From Robinsoniella sp. (GTDB lineage Bacteria; Bacillota; Clostridia; Lachnospirales; Lachnospiraceae), in the NCBI GenBank assembly GCA_022788205.1, contig JALEVQ010000105.1:1-61031 (forward strand): a DNA stretch of 61,031 nucleotides. The letters are read 5' to 3'. Shown here one piece after another: positions 50,475 to 59,070 of this stretch. The position numbers and the translations under genes are program-made. Position 1 is the stretch's first letter, and every line of letters starts with the position of its first letter. The notes beneath the pieces were generated by a model, which did not search any database, was not told the origin of the DNA, and was given only the letters and a program-made list of their open reading frames with translations.

Positions 50475-50780
50475 ATGGAAATTATTGTGACAAAAGAAAA
50501 TTTTAAAAAAGAGGTTTTGGAAGCAGAAAACACGATTTTGGTGGATTTCTGGGCTACGTGGTGTATGCCATGTAAGAGACAGGGCGTGATTTTGGAGGAG
50601 ATGGCAGCAGGAGGACTCACGGTTGGAAAAGTTGATGTGGATGAGCAGCCAGAGCTTGCAGCACAGTTTCGCGTGATGAGTATACCGACTCTGATTATCT
50701 TTAAGGGCGGCAAAGAAGTGGAGCGCCTGGTAGGGCTTCGTTCCAGGGAAGAGCTGGAACAGATTTTGGGACAATATTAA
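50475..50780 (+). CDS. trxA: Thioredoxin with CMPC active site
   Basis: A 101-residue cytoplasmic thioredoxin: LVDFWATWCMPCK with Cys30 and Cys33, VGKVDVDEQPELAAQF, the cis-proline in MSIPTLIIF, and a late helix. The active site is CMPC instead of CGPC, which usually shifts redox potential or partner choice, and matches clostridial thioredoxins paired with ferredoxin-type reductases. It lies 50 bases after the reductase and is followed by a strong terminator. Confidence 0.93.
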   Translation: MEIIVTKENFKKEVLEAENTILVDFWATWCMPCKRQGVILEEMAAGGLTVGKVDVDEQPELAAQFRVMSIPTLIIFKGGKEVERLVGLRSREELEQILGQY

Positions 50781-50811
50781 GAGAGAAAAATACAGAGAAG
50801 GATCGAGAAAA

Positions 50812-50871
50812 GGGTTGCTGTGGGACCAGAGGGAACAAAGAAGCTGGTTTGCGGCAATCCTTTGTTTTTTT
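50812..50871 (+). terminator. Terminator of the reductase-thioredoxin operon
   Basis: GGGTTGCTGT pairs with GCGGCAATCC (some G-U), with inner ACCAG/CTGGT, followed by TTTGTTTTTTT. Confidence 0.8.
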
Positions 50872-50898
50872 AGAGAAAAAATGTTTGGAGGAGACAGG

Positions 50899-51141
50899 AT
50901 GAAGGCAGAATACGCAGAGCGCTTGCGCGATTTAGGGATACAGATTTCGAAATATCGGAGAAAAAAGAATATGACGCAGATGGATCTTGCCAAAAAAGCG
51001 GGAATCAGTCGGACACATATGAGCAATATTGAAGCGGCAGGAATGGAAAAGGGGATTTCTCTGGAACTGCTGTTCCGGATAGCAGATATTCTGGAAGTTC
51101 CCCCGGAAGAGTTGCTGAAGCCAGTAAAATTTCCGAGCTAG
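50899..51141 (+). CDS. XRE-family helix-turn-helix protein
   Basis: An 80-residue protein that is almost only a Cro/CI-type HTH: LGIQISKYRRKKNMTQMDLA, KKAGISRTHMSNIEAAG, then SLELLFRIADILEVPPEELL. GGAGGAGACAGG gives the start at ATG 50899; the open frame from 50815 runs through the terminator. It is the nearest regulator downstream of the thioredoxin operon, but its target is unknown. Confidence 0.88.
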   Translation: MKAEYAERLRDLGIQISKYRRKKNMTQMDLAKKAGISRTHMSNIEAAGMEKGISLELLFRIADILEVPPEELLKPVKFPS

Positions 51142-51779
51142 ACAAAAAACAGGAGAAATAAGAGGAGTGATCGAAGATAAATTCTTGTCACAGAATGGGA
51201 AAGAAAACGTCGAAAATTGGCAATGTTATATTGACTTAGAGTTTACTCTATGTGATAGAATGTAAACAATAAGATAGTATTTATATGGACAAACTTTACT
51301 AGGGTCTCTAAGGTGAAAAAGGTAAAAATAAAATAAGGTCGCTGTTTTTTTGAACACAAATACGGTATTCTACATATTTTCTGGGCATCGGAGCATATAG
51401 ATTGGAGGTGCTGGAAGTATGGGAGTGATGTCAGAGGATACCAGAAAAAAGAGAGAATAGATCCGGTTATGTCAGGCTGTGCAGTAGAAATCAGGTTTGG
51501 ATGACTGCACAGATTTCGAGAGTGAGACAGGAAGCACAGAGAGGATACGGGCTGTATATGTTCGAGGAGATATCAGCTCTTTGTGCCAGATATTCTCTTG
51601 GTTTTTTTGTTCAAAACATATCACGATTTTGTACGAGCAGGGTCTCGTAGAGTGCCTGTGTGTACAAAAGGAAAATATATGGGTATTTTCTAGGAGAAAG
51701 CCCCGAAGACCATCCCGGATTTATGCGTGGAGATAAACGGTCAGCAATATTTGATAAAAGGAATTGGAAGGAAAATAGT
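51142..51779 (+). other. Long leader or decayed stretch before merR
   Basis: About 640 bases without a supported gene. It holds the promoter at 51231-51261, a 12-codon start-like ORF at 51420 with a ribosome site, an inverted repeat TGTGCAGT/ACTGCACA (51478-51485, 51504-51511) and TACGAG/CTCGTA near 51635. The 79-codon frame at 51497 has no family resemblance. It may be a remnant of a lost gene or a long merR leader. Confidence 0.45.
51231..51261 (+). promoter_or_regulatory. MerR-type promoter with 19-base spacer
   Basis: TTGACT (51231-51236) and TAGAAT (51256-51261) are 19 bases apart, the stretched spacing of MerR-controlled promoters. The spacer contains the dyad TAGAGT-TT-ACTCTA (51237-51250), like the CTTAGAGT-ACTCTAAG sites of MerR regulators. 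The MerR gene at 51780 is the likely regulator. Confidence 0.75.
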
Positions 51780-52220
51780 ATGGGATATTCTATTGGAGAA
51801 GCAGCGAAGAAAGCAGGATTATCGGCGTATACTCTACGATATTATGATAAGGAGGGATTATTGCCCTTTGTGGAAAGAACGCCCGCAGGCTTTCGAATAT
51901 TTAAAGATAGTGATTTGGAGTGGCTTGCCGTGATCAGTTGTCTGAAAAACACGGGAATGTCAATTAAAGATATTAAGAAATTTATTAATTGGTGTATGGA
52001 AGGCGATTCGACTTTGGAGAAACGCCTTAATATGTTCAAAGAACAAAAAGAGCGCGTACAGGATCAGATGGATGAGCTGAAGAAGTTCATGGATGAGATC
52101 GATTACAAGATATGGTATTATGAAACCGCTCTTGAGGCTGGAACAGAGGCAATTCACGAGAAAGACGGAAAAAGAGCTCCGCTGTTTTGGCAGAGGGAAG
52201 AACAACAGAAAAAAGAGTAA
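51780..52220 (+). CDS. MerR-family transcriptional regulator
   Basis: A 146-residue MerR protein. HTH at the start (YSIGEAAKKAGLSAYTLRYYDKEGLL in parts: IGEAAKKAGLSAYTLRYY and DKEGLLPF), the wing RTPAGFRIFKDSDLEWL, then a coiled-coil helix with LEKRLNMFKEQKERVQDQMD. There is no cysteine cluster for metals, so it belongs to the AdhR/YfmP-like aldehyde- or stress-responsive group. ATG 51780 has GGAAGG 8 bases upstream. Its own promoter carries a matching operator. Confidence 0.88.
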   Translation: MGYSIGEAAKKAGLSAYTLRYYDKEGLLPFVERTPAGFRIFKDSDLEWLAVISCLKNTGMSIKDIKKFINWCMEGDSTLEKRLNMFKEQKERVQDQMDELKKFMDEIDYKIWYYETALEAGTEAIHEKDGKRAPLFWQREEQQKKE

Positions 52221-52254
52221 AAAAAACAGGGCACAATTTCTGCTCTGTTTTTTT
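52221..52254. terminator. Bidirectional terminator between merR and lysR
   Basis: AACAGGGCA (52225-52233) and TGCTCTGTT (52241-52249) pair, with one G-T pair, around a short loop, with A-run before and T-run after, between converging genes. Confidence 0.8.
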
Positions 52255-52328
52255 GCTCTTTTTGGCTTTGCATCTGATCAGAAAATCTTGGGCATATTAA
52301 TCCAGAAACCGTGCCAGAATGGAGCATG

Positions 52329-53198
52329 TCACACGGATTGGAGAAAAGTTAAAAATTCGCGCGCCACAGGGGAGAGATAGCCATTTTTATTGTAAATCAC
52401 AGAAATCTTCGAGTGGAGTTCAGGATCACGCAGTTCCCTGCAGAGGGTGTCAGGGTTTTGGACCAATTTCAAGGCAGAAGCGGGGATAATGCCGATACCA
52501 AGTCCGGCGTCTGCCCAATATGCAGTGGTGCGTGCATCATCGTTTTTACACAAAATCTGTGGGTGCAGGTGATGGAGCTGAAATTGTTCCAGAATGATCG
52601 CTTCCCATCTGCGGTAGAGAATCAGTGGTTTTTGATAAAGCTGTCTCAGAGAGATCTCATGCTGGGGCAGATCATCAAAGTAGATGCGGTGCCCGACTGC
52701 GAGCATCGGTTCTTCCTGGAAAAAAATACATTCAAAAGAAGCAGAGTGAAACGGAGTGCGCACGATGGCAATCTCGATGATATTTGCCTTTAACTGTTCC
52801 AGAAGTTGATAAGTGTTTGCCTCAAACAATTCAAAATGGATTTCCGGTCGCTGGTGATGAAAGCTTTTGATCCATTGGTTTAAAAAAGTACAGCTGACCG
52901 AGGAGATCACTCCAAGGCGCAGAGAGCCGGTCGTACCGTTTTGATAGTCGAGGAGTTCTTTCTTTGTCTGGCTGGAGAGCTCCAGCATTGTCAGAGCACG
53001 CTCATACAAAAGCTTTCCTGCCTCGGTCAGGTGAATCTGGCGGGATCCGCGCTCAAAAAGAGTGCAGGAGAGCTCTTTTTCCAGAAGATGCATCTGTGTG
53101 CTCAGCGGAGGCTGAGACATATGAAGCTTTTTTGCCGCATGGGAGATATTTCCCTCATTTACGACCGTTACAAAATAGTAGAGACGTTTCAAATCCAT
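52329..53198 (-). CDS. LysR-family transcriptional regulator
   Basis: A 289-residue LysR protein. N-terminal HTH: LYYFVTVVNEGNISHAAKKL, HMSQPPLSTQMHLLEKELSC, then FERGSRQIHLTEAG. The effector domain is about 90-289, with GSLRLGVISSVSC at its start and AYWADAGLGIGIIPAS, typical of the CynR/CatR group. It is divergent from a heterodimeric ABC exporter, which it may regulate from the AT-rich region between them. Confidence 0.9.
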   Translation of the reverse strand: MDLKRLYYFVTVVNEGNISHAAKKLHMSQPPLSTQMHLLEKELSCTLFERGSRQIHLTEAGKLLYERALTMLELSSQTKKELLDYQNGTTGSLRLGVISSVSCTFLNQWIKSFHHQRPEIHFELFEANTYQLLEQLKANIIEIAIVRTPFHSASFECIFFQEEPMLAVGHRIYFDDLPQHEISLRQLYQKPLILYRRWEAIILEQFQLHHLHPQILCKNDDARTTAYWADAGLGIGIIPASALKLVQNPDTLCRELRDPELHSKISVIYNKNGYLSPVAREFLTFLQSV

Positions 53199-53373
53199 AA
53201 ATGTCGTACCTTTCTTGGAAAATATATGAAAAAGATATAGAAACTATATAAATATAATAATTTTTATATAATATTTTCTATGATAATATAGAGGCAAAAA
53301 GAAAGCAAGAGAAATCAGAGCTGCCTGGCGATTTTTTTGGGGCAGTCTCAGAAGAAAGGGTGAAGAGATTCAT
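53199..53373. promoter_or_regulatory. AT-rich divergent region between lysR and ABC genes
   Basis: Very AT-rich. ATAGAAA (about 53239) and TTTCTAT (about 53276) flank TATATAAA and TTTATATA in an imperfect dyad of roughly 44 bases, a plausible LysR site. Several TATAAT-like boxes prevent a firm promoter call in either direction. Confidence 0.45.
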
Positions 53374-55164
53374 ATGAAGAGTTTACTGGTCTACCTAAAG
53401 GATTACAAGAAGGAGAGTGTACTGGGTCCACTGTTTAAGCTCCTGGAAGCTTCCTTTGAGCTCCTTGTCCCGCTGGTGATGGCATCGATCATCGACAAGG
53501 GGATTGCAAACGGCGATCGAGGCTATGTGGTATCCATGTGTCTGGTGATGATTGCGCTGGGGGTGATTGGGCTTGCATGTTCCCTCACAGCACAATTTTT
53601 TGCGGCGAAAGCTGCAGTTGGATTTTCCACGAAGCTTCGCCATGCGCTATTTCAGCATATTCAGTCTCTGTCGTTTACAGAGATGGATACGGTCGGAACT
53701 TCCACGCTGATCACGCGGATGACGAGCGATATCAACCAGGTTCAGTCAGGTGTCAACTTGGTGCTGCGACTTTTTCTGCGCTCACCGTTTATCGTATTTG
53801 GCGCGATGGTGATGGCGTTTACGATTGATGTAAAAGCAGCACTGATTTTTGTCATCACAATCCCCTTGCTGTCGATTGTTGTCTTCGGGATTATGCTCTG
53901 GACGATTCCTCTGTATCGGAAAGTACAGGCAAGTCTTGACCGTGTGCTCGGAATCACGAGAGAAAATTTGACAGGCGCCCGTGTGATCCGCGCCTTCGGA
54001 AAAGAGAAGGAAGAGACGGAGCGCTTTTGCCAGAGTAATCAGAACCTGACCACGATTCAGATGTATGTAGGAAAAATTTCAGGTGTGATGAATCCTGTCA
54101 CCTACGTGATCATCAATGCGGCGATCGTGGCACTGATCTGGACAGGAGCGCTGCAGGTAGATGCAGGAAACATCACGCAGGGAGAGGTGATTGCGCTTGT
54201 CAACTATATGTCCCAGATTTTGGTTGAGCTTGTCAAGCTCGCAAATTTGATCATCACAGTGACAAAAGCGGTCGCATGTGCAAACCGCATCGAGAGCGTG
54301 ATGAAGATGAAATCAAGCTTAGAATTCAACTCAAAAGAAACACCTTGTAGGGAAGAGAACGGTCACAAGGCGGAAGAAATGATAATAGACAAAAATGATG
54401 ATCGTTCTGAGAAGATGGCAGTGGAGTTTCGGAATGTCAGCCTGCGCTATCAAAATGCCGGGGATGACTCTCTGAGAAATCTGAACCTGAAAGTAAAACG
54501 AGGTCAGACGATCGGCGTGATTGGAGGGACAGGCTCCGGAAAAACATCTCTTGTCCATCTGATCCCGCGATTCTATGATGTGACAGAAGGCGCTGTTTTG
54601 GTGGACGGGCGCGATGTCAGATCGTATTCTCTGGAAGAACTCAGAGAAAAAGTCGGAATGGTGATGCAAAAAGCAGTGTTGTTCCGCGGGACAATCCGCG
54701 ACAATCTTGCCTGGGGGAAAAAGGATGCAACGGAGCAGGAGATGTACCGTGCGCTGGAGATTGCACAGGCACTTGAGATTGTCAGAGGAAAAAAAGACGG
54801 GTTGGATTTCATGGTGGAACAGGGCGGAAAGAATCTTTCCGGCGGTCAGAAACAGCGTCTGACCATCGCCAGAGCACTCGTCAAATCCCCGGAAATTTTA
54901 ATCCTCGATGACAGTGCATCGGCACTTGATTTTGCGACCGACGCAAAGCTGCGCCATGCAATCCGGGATATGGAAGGAGACACCACGGTCTTTATCGTCT
55001 CACAGAGAACCTCATCACTCCAGCATGCAGACCAAATCGTCGTCTTGGATGACGGGGAGGCAGTTGGAATCGGAACACACGAACAACTTTTGAAGACTTG
55101 TCCTGTCTACCAGGAAATCTATTACTCACAGTTTGGGGATGAGGAAAAGAGACAGCTGGGATAA
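53374..55164 (+). CDS. Heterodimeric ABC exporter subunit A (degenerate ATP site)
   Basis: A 596-residue half transporter of the BmrC/TM287 kind. The membrane domain is about 1-310; an unusual charged insert of about 35 residues (KMKSSLEFNSKETPCREENG and on) links it to the ATPase. Walker A GGTGSGKTS, signature LSGGQKQR, Walker B LILDDSASALD with Asp in place of Glu, and switch IVSQRTSS with Gln in place of His mark the degenerate site, exactly the changes in TM287-type subunits. Exports drugs or peptides as a pair with the next gene. Confidence 0.9.
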   Translation: MKSLLVYLKDYKKESVLGPLFKLLEASFELLVPLVMASIIDKGIANGDRGYVVSMCLVMIALGVIGLACSLTAQFFAAKAAVGFSTKLRHALFQHIQSLSFTEMDTVGTSTLITRMTSDINQVQSGVNLVLRLFLRSPFIVFGAMVMAFTIDVKAALIFVITIPLLSIVVFGIMLWTIPLYRKVQASLDRVLGITRENLTGARVIRAFGKEKEETERFCQSNQNLTTIQMYVGKISGVMNPVTYVIINAAIVALIWTGALQVDAGNITQGEVIALVNYMSQILVELVKLANLIITVTKAVACANRIESVMKMKSSLEFNSKETPCREENGHKAEEMIIDKNDDRSEKMAVEFRNVSLRYQNAGDDSLRNLNLKVKRGQTIGVIGGTGSGKTSLVHLIPRFYDVTEGAVLVDGRDVRSYSLEELREKVGMVMQKAVLFRGTIRDNLAWGKKDATEQEMYRALEIAQALEIVRGKKDGLDFMVEQGGKNLSGGQKQRLTIARALVKSPEILILDDSASALDFATDAKLRHAIRDMEGDTTVFIVSQRTSSLQHADQIVVLDDGEAVGIGTHEQLLKTCPVYQEIYYSQFGDEEKRQLG

Positions 55165-55233
55165 GGATGTTCACCGCTTGTGCAGAAAGCAGCGGTGTGT
55201 GTTCCGCAGAGAAAGAAAGGGGAATCGACAGAG

Positions 55234-57006
55234 ATGAATAAAAAAGCAAAGCAAAAAGAGACACTTGGAAAAGTGTTAAAGCGAATAAAAAAATATTGGA
55301 TCTATGTGGTGTTTTCGGTTTTGATGGCGGCCGTGTCGGTGGCGCTGACTCTGTATCTGCCAATCTTGACAGGAAATGCGATCGACTATATTCTGGAGCC
55401 GGGAAAAGTAAATTTTACAGTGATCCTTTCCATCCTGAAAAAGATGGCGGTGGTGATCGCTTTAACCGCAGCGGCGCAGTGGATTATGAATATCAGCAAC
55501 AACAAAATTGCGTATCAGGTGATCAGGGATGTCAGGCGCGAAGCGTTTGAAAAGATCGAGATTCTGCCTTTGAAATATATCGATCAGCATTCTTATGGAG
55601 AGATTGTCAGCCGTGTGATCGCAGACGTGGATCAGTTTTCTGATGGACTTTTGATGGGATTTACACAGCTTTTTACGGGAGTGATCACGATTATCGGAAC
55701 ACTGGGATTCATGCTCAGTGTCAATGTGGGCATCACGCTGGTGGTGGTGGTGATTACGCCGGTGTCACTCTTTGTGGCAAGTTTTATCGCAAAGAAAACG
55801 TACAAAATGTTTCGCCTTCAGTCAGAGACGAGAGGAGAACAGACAGCGCTGATCGACGAGATGATTGGAAATCAGAAGGTGGTTCAGGCGTTTGGTCATG
55901 AGAAAGAGGCGCTGGAGCGATTTGATGAGATCAATGAAAAACTGGGGAAATATTCTCTGCGGGCAATCTTTTTCTCTTCTATCACGAACCCGGCGACACG
56001 TTTTGTGAACAGCCTTGTCTACACAGGAGTCGGGCTGACAGGCGCACTGTCTGCAATCGGAGGAAGAATCAGCGTGGGGCAGCTTTCCTGTTTTTTGAGC
56101 TATGCCAATCAGTACACAAAACCGTTCAACGAAATTTCAGGTGTGGTGACAGAGCTTCAGAATGCGCTTGCGTGTGCGGCGAGAATCTTCGAGCTGATCG
56201 AGGAGACGCCGCAGGTTCCGGAAAAGGAAGATGCGAAAGTACTGCAGAATGTAGAAGGAAACGTCAAGCTGGAACATGTGAAATTTTCCTATACACCGAA
56301 ACAGCGATTGATTGAAGATTTCAATCTGAGTGTGAAGCCGGGACAGAGAGTAGCGATTGTCGGACCGACCGGATGCGGAAAGACGACAATGATCAACCTT
56401 TTGATGCGTTTCTACGATGTGACAGGCGGAAAGATTTTGGTTGAGGACAGCGATATCCGGGATGTGACAAGAAAAAGCCTGCGCACAAGTTATGGAATGG
56501 TTTTGCAGGATACCTGGCTAAAGAGTGGTACCATCCGGGAAAATATTATGATGGGAAAACCGGACGCCACGGAGGAAGAAGTCATACAGGCAGCAAAGCT
56601 GGCGCACGCCCACAGCTTTATCAAGCGTCTGCCGCAGGGATATGACACGGTGATCACAGAAGATGGCGGGAATCTTTCGCAGGGGCAAAAACAGATTCTA
56701 TGTATTGCACGAGTGATGTTGTGCCTGCCGCCAATGCTGATTTTAGATGAGGCAACTTCCTCGATCGATACGAGAACAGAGATTAAGATTCAGGATGCCT
56801 TTGCGCGGATGATGAAGGGAAGAACGAGTTTTATTGTCGCACATCGCCTCTCCACAATCCGGGAGGCGGATGTGATACTGGTTATGAAAGACGGGGCAGT
56901 GATCGAACAGGGAAGCCACAAAACCTTGATGAAAAAACAGGGATTTTATGCTACCCTGTATAATAGTCAGTTCGAAGGAAGGCAGCAGAGCAGCGTAAAC
57001 TCATGA
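55234..57006 (+). CDS. Heterodimeric ABC exporter subunit B
   Basis: A 590-residue partner of the preceding subunit (BmrD/TM288 kind). Membrane domain about 20-330, ATPase with Walker A GPTGCGKTT, altered signature LSQGQKQ, Walker B LILDEATSSID with catalytic Glu, and normal switch IVAHRLST. Hydrolysis should occur at the site formed by this Walker B and the partner signature. ATG 55234 follows AAGGGGAATCGACAGAG; the frame from 55180 lacks a site. It lies 69 bases after its partner. Confidence 0.9.
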   Translation: MNKKAKQKETLGKVLKRIKKYWIYVVFSVLMAAVSVALTLYLPILTGNAIDYILEPGKVNFTVILSILKKMAVVIALTAAAQWIMNISNNKIAYQVIRDVRREAFEKIEILPLKYIDQHSYGEIVSRVIADVDQFSDGLLMGFTQLFTGVITIIGTLGFMLSVNVGITLVVVVITPVSLFVASFIAKKTYKMFRLQSETRGEQTALIDEMIGNQKVVQAFGHEKEALERFDEINEKLGKYSLRAIFFSSITNPATRFVNSLVYTGVGLTGALSAIGGRISVGQLSCFLSYANQYTKPFNEISGVVTELQNALACAARIFELIEETPQVPEKEDAKVLQNVEGNVKLEHVKFSYTPKQRLIEDFNLSVKPGQRVAIVGPTGCGKTTMINLLMRFYDVTGGKILVEDSDIRDVTRKSLRTSYGMVLQDTWLKSGTIRENIMMGKPDATEEEVIQAAKLAHAHSFIKRLPQGYDTVITEDGGNLSQGQKQILCIARVMLCLPPMLILDEATSSIDTRTEIKIQDAFARMMKGRTSFIVAHRLSTIREADVILVMKDGAVIEQGSHKTLMKKQGFYATLYNSQFEGRQQSSVNS

Positions 57007-57010
57007 TAAA

Positions 57011-57510
57011 TTCTGGAAACAACAAATTTATGTTGTGTTAAATAACAGATTGATATATAATACACGTATGGATAGAGAATATAAATCAAATCATAATGTC
57101 GTGTATTCCTGCAAATACCATGTGGTGTGGTGCTCGAAGTACCGAAGAAAGGTACTGGTTGGTGAAGTCGAGACAAGATTAAAGGAGCTTGTCACATCAA
57201 TCTGCGAGGAAAATGGGATTGAACTGCTGGCAATAGAGCTGATGCCTGACCACATCGGGCTTTCTCTGGAAGTAGAGCCTCAACTTGGAATACACCGAGC
57301 AGTCAAGGCGATCAAGGGAAAAACGTCAAGAATTCTGCGAGAAGAATTTCCTTCTCTGCGGACAAGAATACCGACTCTCTGGACAAATTCTTACTATGTC
57401 TCAACCATAGGTGAAGAGTCCGAAGAGAGTGTAGAACAGTATATCAGAAGTCAGGAAACATCACAGAGAAAATGATCGATGAAAAAGAGATATCGAGATG
57501 ATCTTTCAAA
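57011..57510 (+). mobile_element. IS200/IS605-type element, decayed, tnpA only
   Basis: The tnpA relic is flanked by small hairpins as in IS200 elements: ACAACA/TGTTGT at 57019-57036 on the left and an imperfect GATCGAT/ATCGAGATGATC fold at about 57475-57505 on the right. No tnpB follows. Exact ends cannot be set without comparison. Confidence 0.5.
57068..57475 (+). pseudogene. TnpA (Y1 HUH) transposase with broken catalytic motif
   Basis: 135 residues of an IS200/IS605 single-strand transposase: NVVYSCKYHVVWCSKYRRKVL at the start, IHRAVKAIKGKTSRILREEF and LWTNSYYVSTIG with the catalytic tyrosine (109 or 110). The HUH motif, normally PDHVH, is PDHIG (61-64), so one metal-binding histidine is lost and the protein should be inactive. 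No ribosome site is visible. The frame is otherwise intact, so decay is recent or the protein has another role. Confidence 0.82.
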
Positions 57511-57584
57511 GCGATCTGTGGAGAAAAGCCATGGAGGAGAGCGGTGAAAAAAGATCTTTTCAGTCGATTTATAAGGGAAAAGTC

Positions 57585-58409
57585 ATGTTTGGTTATGTAA
57601 AAGTGTTTAAACCTGAGATGAAGATCAAAGATTTCGCGACGTATCAGGCTTATTATTGCGGCTTATGCCGGGTATTAAAGAAAAAATATGGGATTTCGGG
57701 TCAGATGACCTTGACATATGATATGACGTTTTTGACGGTGCTTTTGACGTCGCTGTATGAATGTCCCACGGAGAAAGAGACGTGTCACTGTATGCTTCAC
57801 CCTGTCGCAAAGAAGCAGATTTTGACCAATGAGATTACGGAGTATGCAGCTGATATGAATATTTTGCTCACCTATCATCATTTTGTGGATGATTGGAAGG
57901 ACGAGCAACAGAAAAAAGCTATGATCGGCATTCGAAGTTTTCACGGGCGCTATGAAAAAATAAAAAAGCAGTATCCAAGGAAAGTGGCACAGATTGAGAG
58001 ATATCTGAGAGAATTGTCACGGATGGAAAAAGCAGAAGAGAAAAGTCTGGATAAGGTTTCGGGCGTCTTTGGAAAACTGATGGCAGAGCTTGTCGCCTAC
58101 CGGGAGGATGCGTGGACGGAGGAACTGAGAGAGATGGGCTTTTATCTCGGCAAGTTTATTTACCTGATGGATGCCTACGATGACCTGGAGAGGGACAAAA
58201 AAGAACATAATTATAATCCATTGATAGGGATTAGCAATGAAAAAAATTTTGAGGAAAATTGTCAGATCATGCTAAATATGATGATGGCAGAATGTACAGA
58301 ACATTTTGAAAAACTTCCATGCGTGGAAAACAGCGAAATCTTGAGAAATATTCTGTACGCAGGAGTCTGGAACCGCTATGAGGCGATCCGGGAGAAGAAG
58401 AAATCTTAA
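57585..58409 (+). CDS. DUF5685 family protein
   Basis: A 274-residue helical protein starting [20 protein letters not shown], then [14 protein letters not shown]. It has further cysteines and histidines (CHCMLHP, HHFVDDW) and the acidic motif [18 protein letters not shown], which resembles metal- or diphosphate-binding Asp-rich motifs of helical bundles. This is a common Lachnospiraceae family of unknown function. ATG 57585 follows AAGGGAAAAG and matches the family start; the frame opens earlier at 57498. It is followed by a DnaJ-type gene and a membrane protein gene, probably one operon. Confidence 0.8.
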   Translation: MFGYVKVFKPEMKIKDFATYQAYYCGLCRVLKKKYGISGQMTLTYDMTFLTVLLTSLYECPTEKETCHCMLHPVAKKQILTNEITEYAADMNILLTYHHFVDDWKDEQQKKAMIGIRSFHGRYEKIKKQYPRKVAQIERYLRELSRMEKAEEKSLDKVSGVFGKLMAELVAYREDAWTEELREMGFYLGKFIYLMDAYDDLERDKKEHNYNPLIGISNEKNFEENCQIMLNMMMAECTEHFEKLPCVENSEILRNILYAGVWNRYEAIREKKKS

Positions 58410-58461
58410 TTCATATTTGCGAGGCAAAGAAAAATTCAGAGATAAAGGAAGAAGGAAAGAA

Positions 58462-59070
58462 ATGATAAGTGATCCATACAAGGTATTAGGTGTCTCACGA
58501 AATGCGTCAAATGACGAGATCAAAAAGGCATATCGGGAGTTGAGCCGAAAGTATCACCCCGATTCGTATGTCAACAATCCGCTGGCTGACCTGGCAGAGG
58601 AGAAATTTAAGGAAGTCCAGGAGGCATACAAGCGGATCATGGATGAGAGAGAGCGAGGGGGAAGCTCCTCTTACAGCAGAACATCGAGCAGCGGAGATAC
58701 TGCTAATGTCGAGATGGGGGCGGTGCGCAATTACATCAATTCCGGTCACTACCGCGAAGCACTCAATCTGTTGTCCAGAATTCCGCTTCAGAATGCGCAG
58801 TGGCATTATTACTACGCAGTGGCGAGTGCGGGAATCGGAAACAATATCGATGCGATGAATCATGCCCAGCAGGCAGCATCTATGGAACCGGGAAATATTG
58901 AGTACAGAGGTTTCCTTGATCAGCTTAGAATGAAAGGGAACCGCTATCAGGGAACAGGAAATCAGTACGGCGGCGGACGTGGATTGTCGACAGGTAATTT
59001 CTGCTGCGATCTGTGGTGTGCGGATTCTCTGTGTGAATGTATGGGAGGAGATCTTTGTCCATGCATGTAA
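58462..59070 (+). CDS. DnaJ-domain protein with TPR-like and Cys-rich tail
   Basis: A 202-residue protein. J domain at 1-65 with the HPD motif (32-34), a Ser-rich linker, a TPR-like helical part ([37 protein letters not shown]), a Gly-rich stretch, and a Cys-rich end [20 protein letters not shown] with seven cysteines. The tail looks membrane-surface or metal binding. It should bring DnaK to a client, perhaps the DUF5685 neighbour. ATG 58462 has GAAGGAAAG upstream. Its last bases overlap the next gene. Confidence 0.87.
   Translation: MISDPYKVLGVSRNASNDEIKKAYRELSRKYHPDSYVNNPLADLAEEKFKEVQEAYKRIMDERERGGSSSYSRTSSSGDTANVEMGAVRNYINSGHYREALNLLSRIPLQNAQWHYYYAVASAGIGNNIDAMNHAQQAASMEPGNIEYRGFLDQLRMKGNRYQGTGNQYGGGRGLSTGNFCCDLWCADSLCECMGGDLCPCM

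Noticed and set aside
51497-51736. 79-codon frame upstream of merR
   Set aside because: No ribosome site or recognisable protein; rich in Trp, Arg and Ser near its end, as random frames often are.
57498-57584. Earlier start of the DUF5685 gene
   Set aside because: Family similarity begins at [10 protein letters not shown] right after ATG 57585, which has a good ribosome site.
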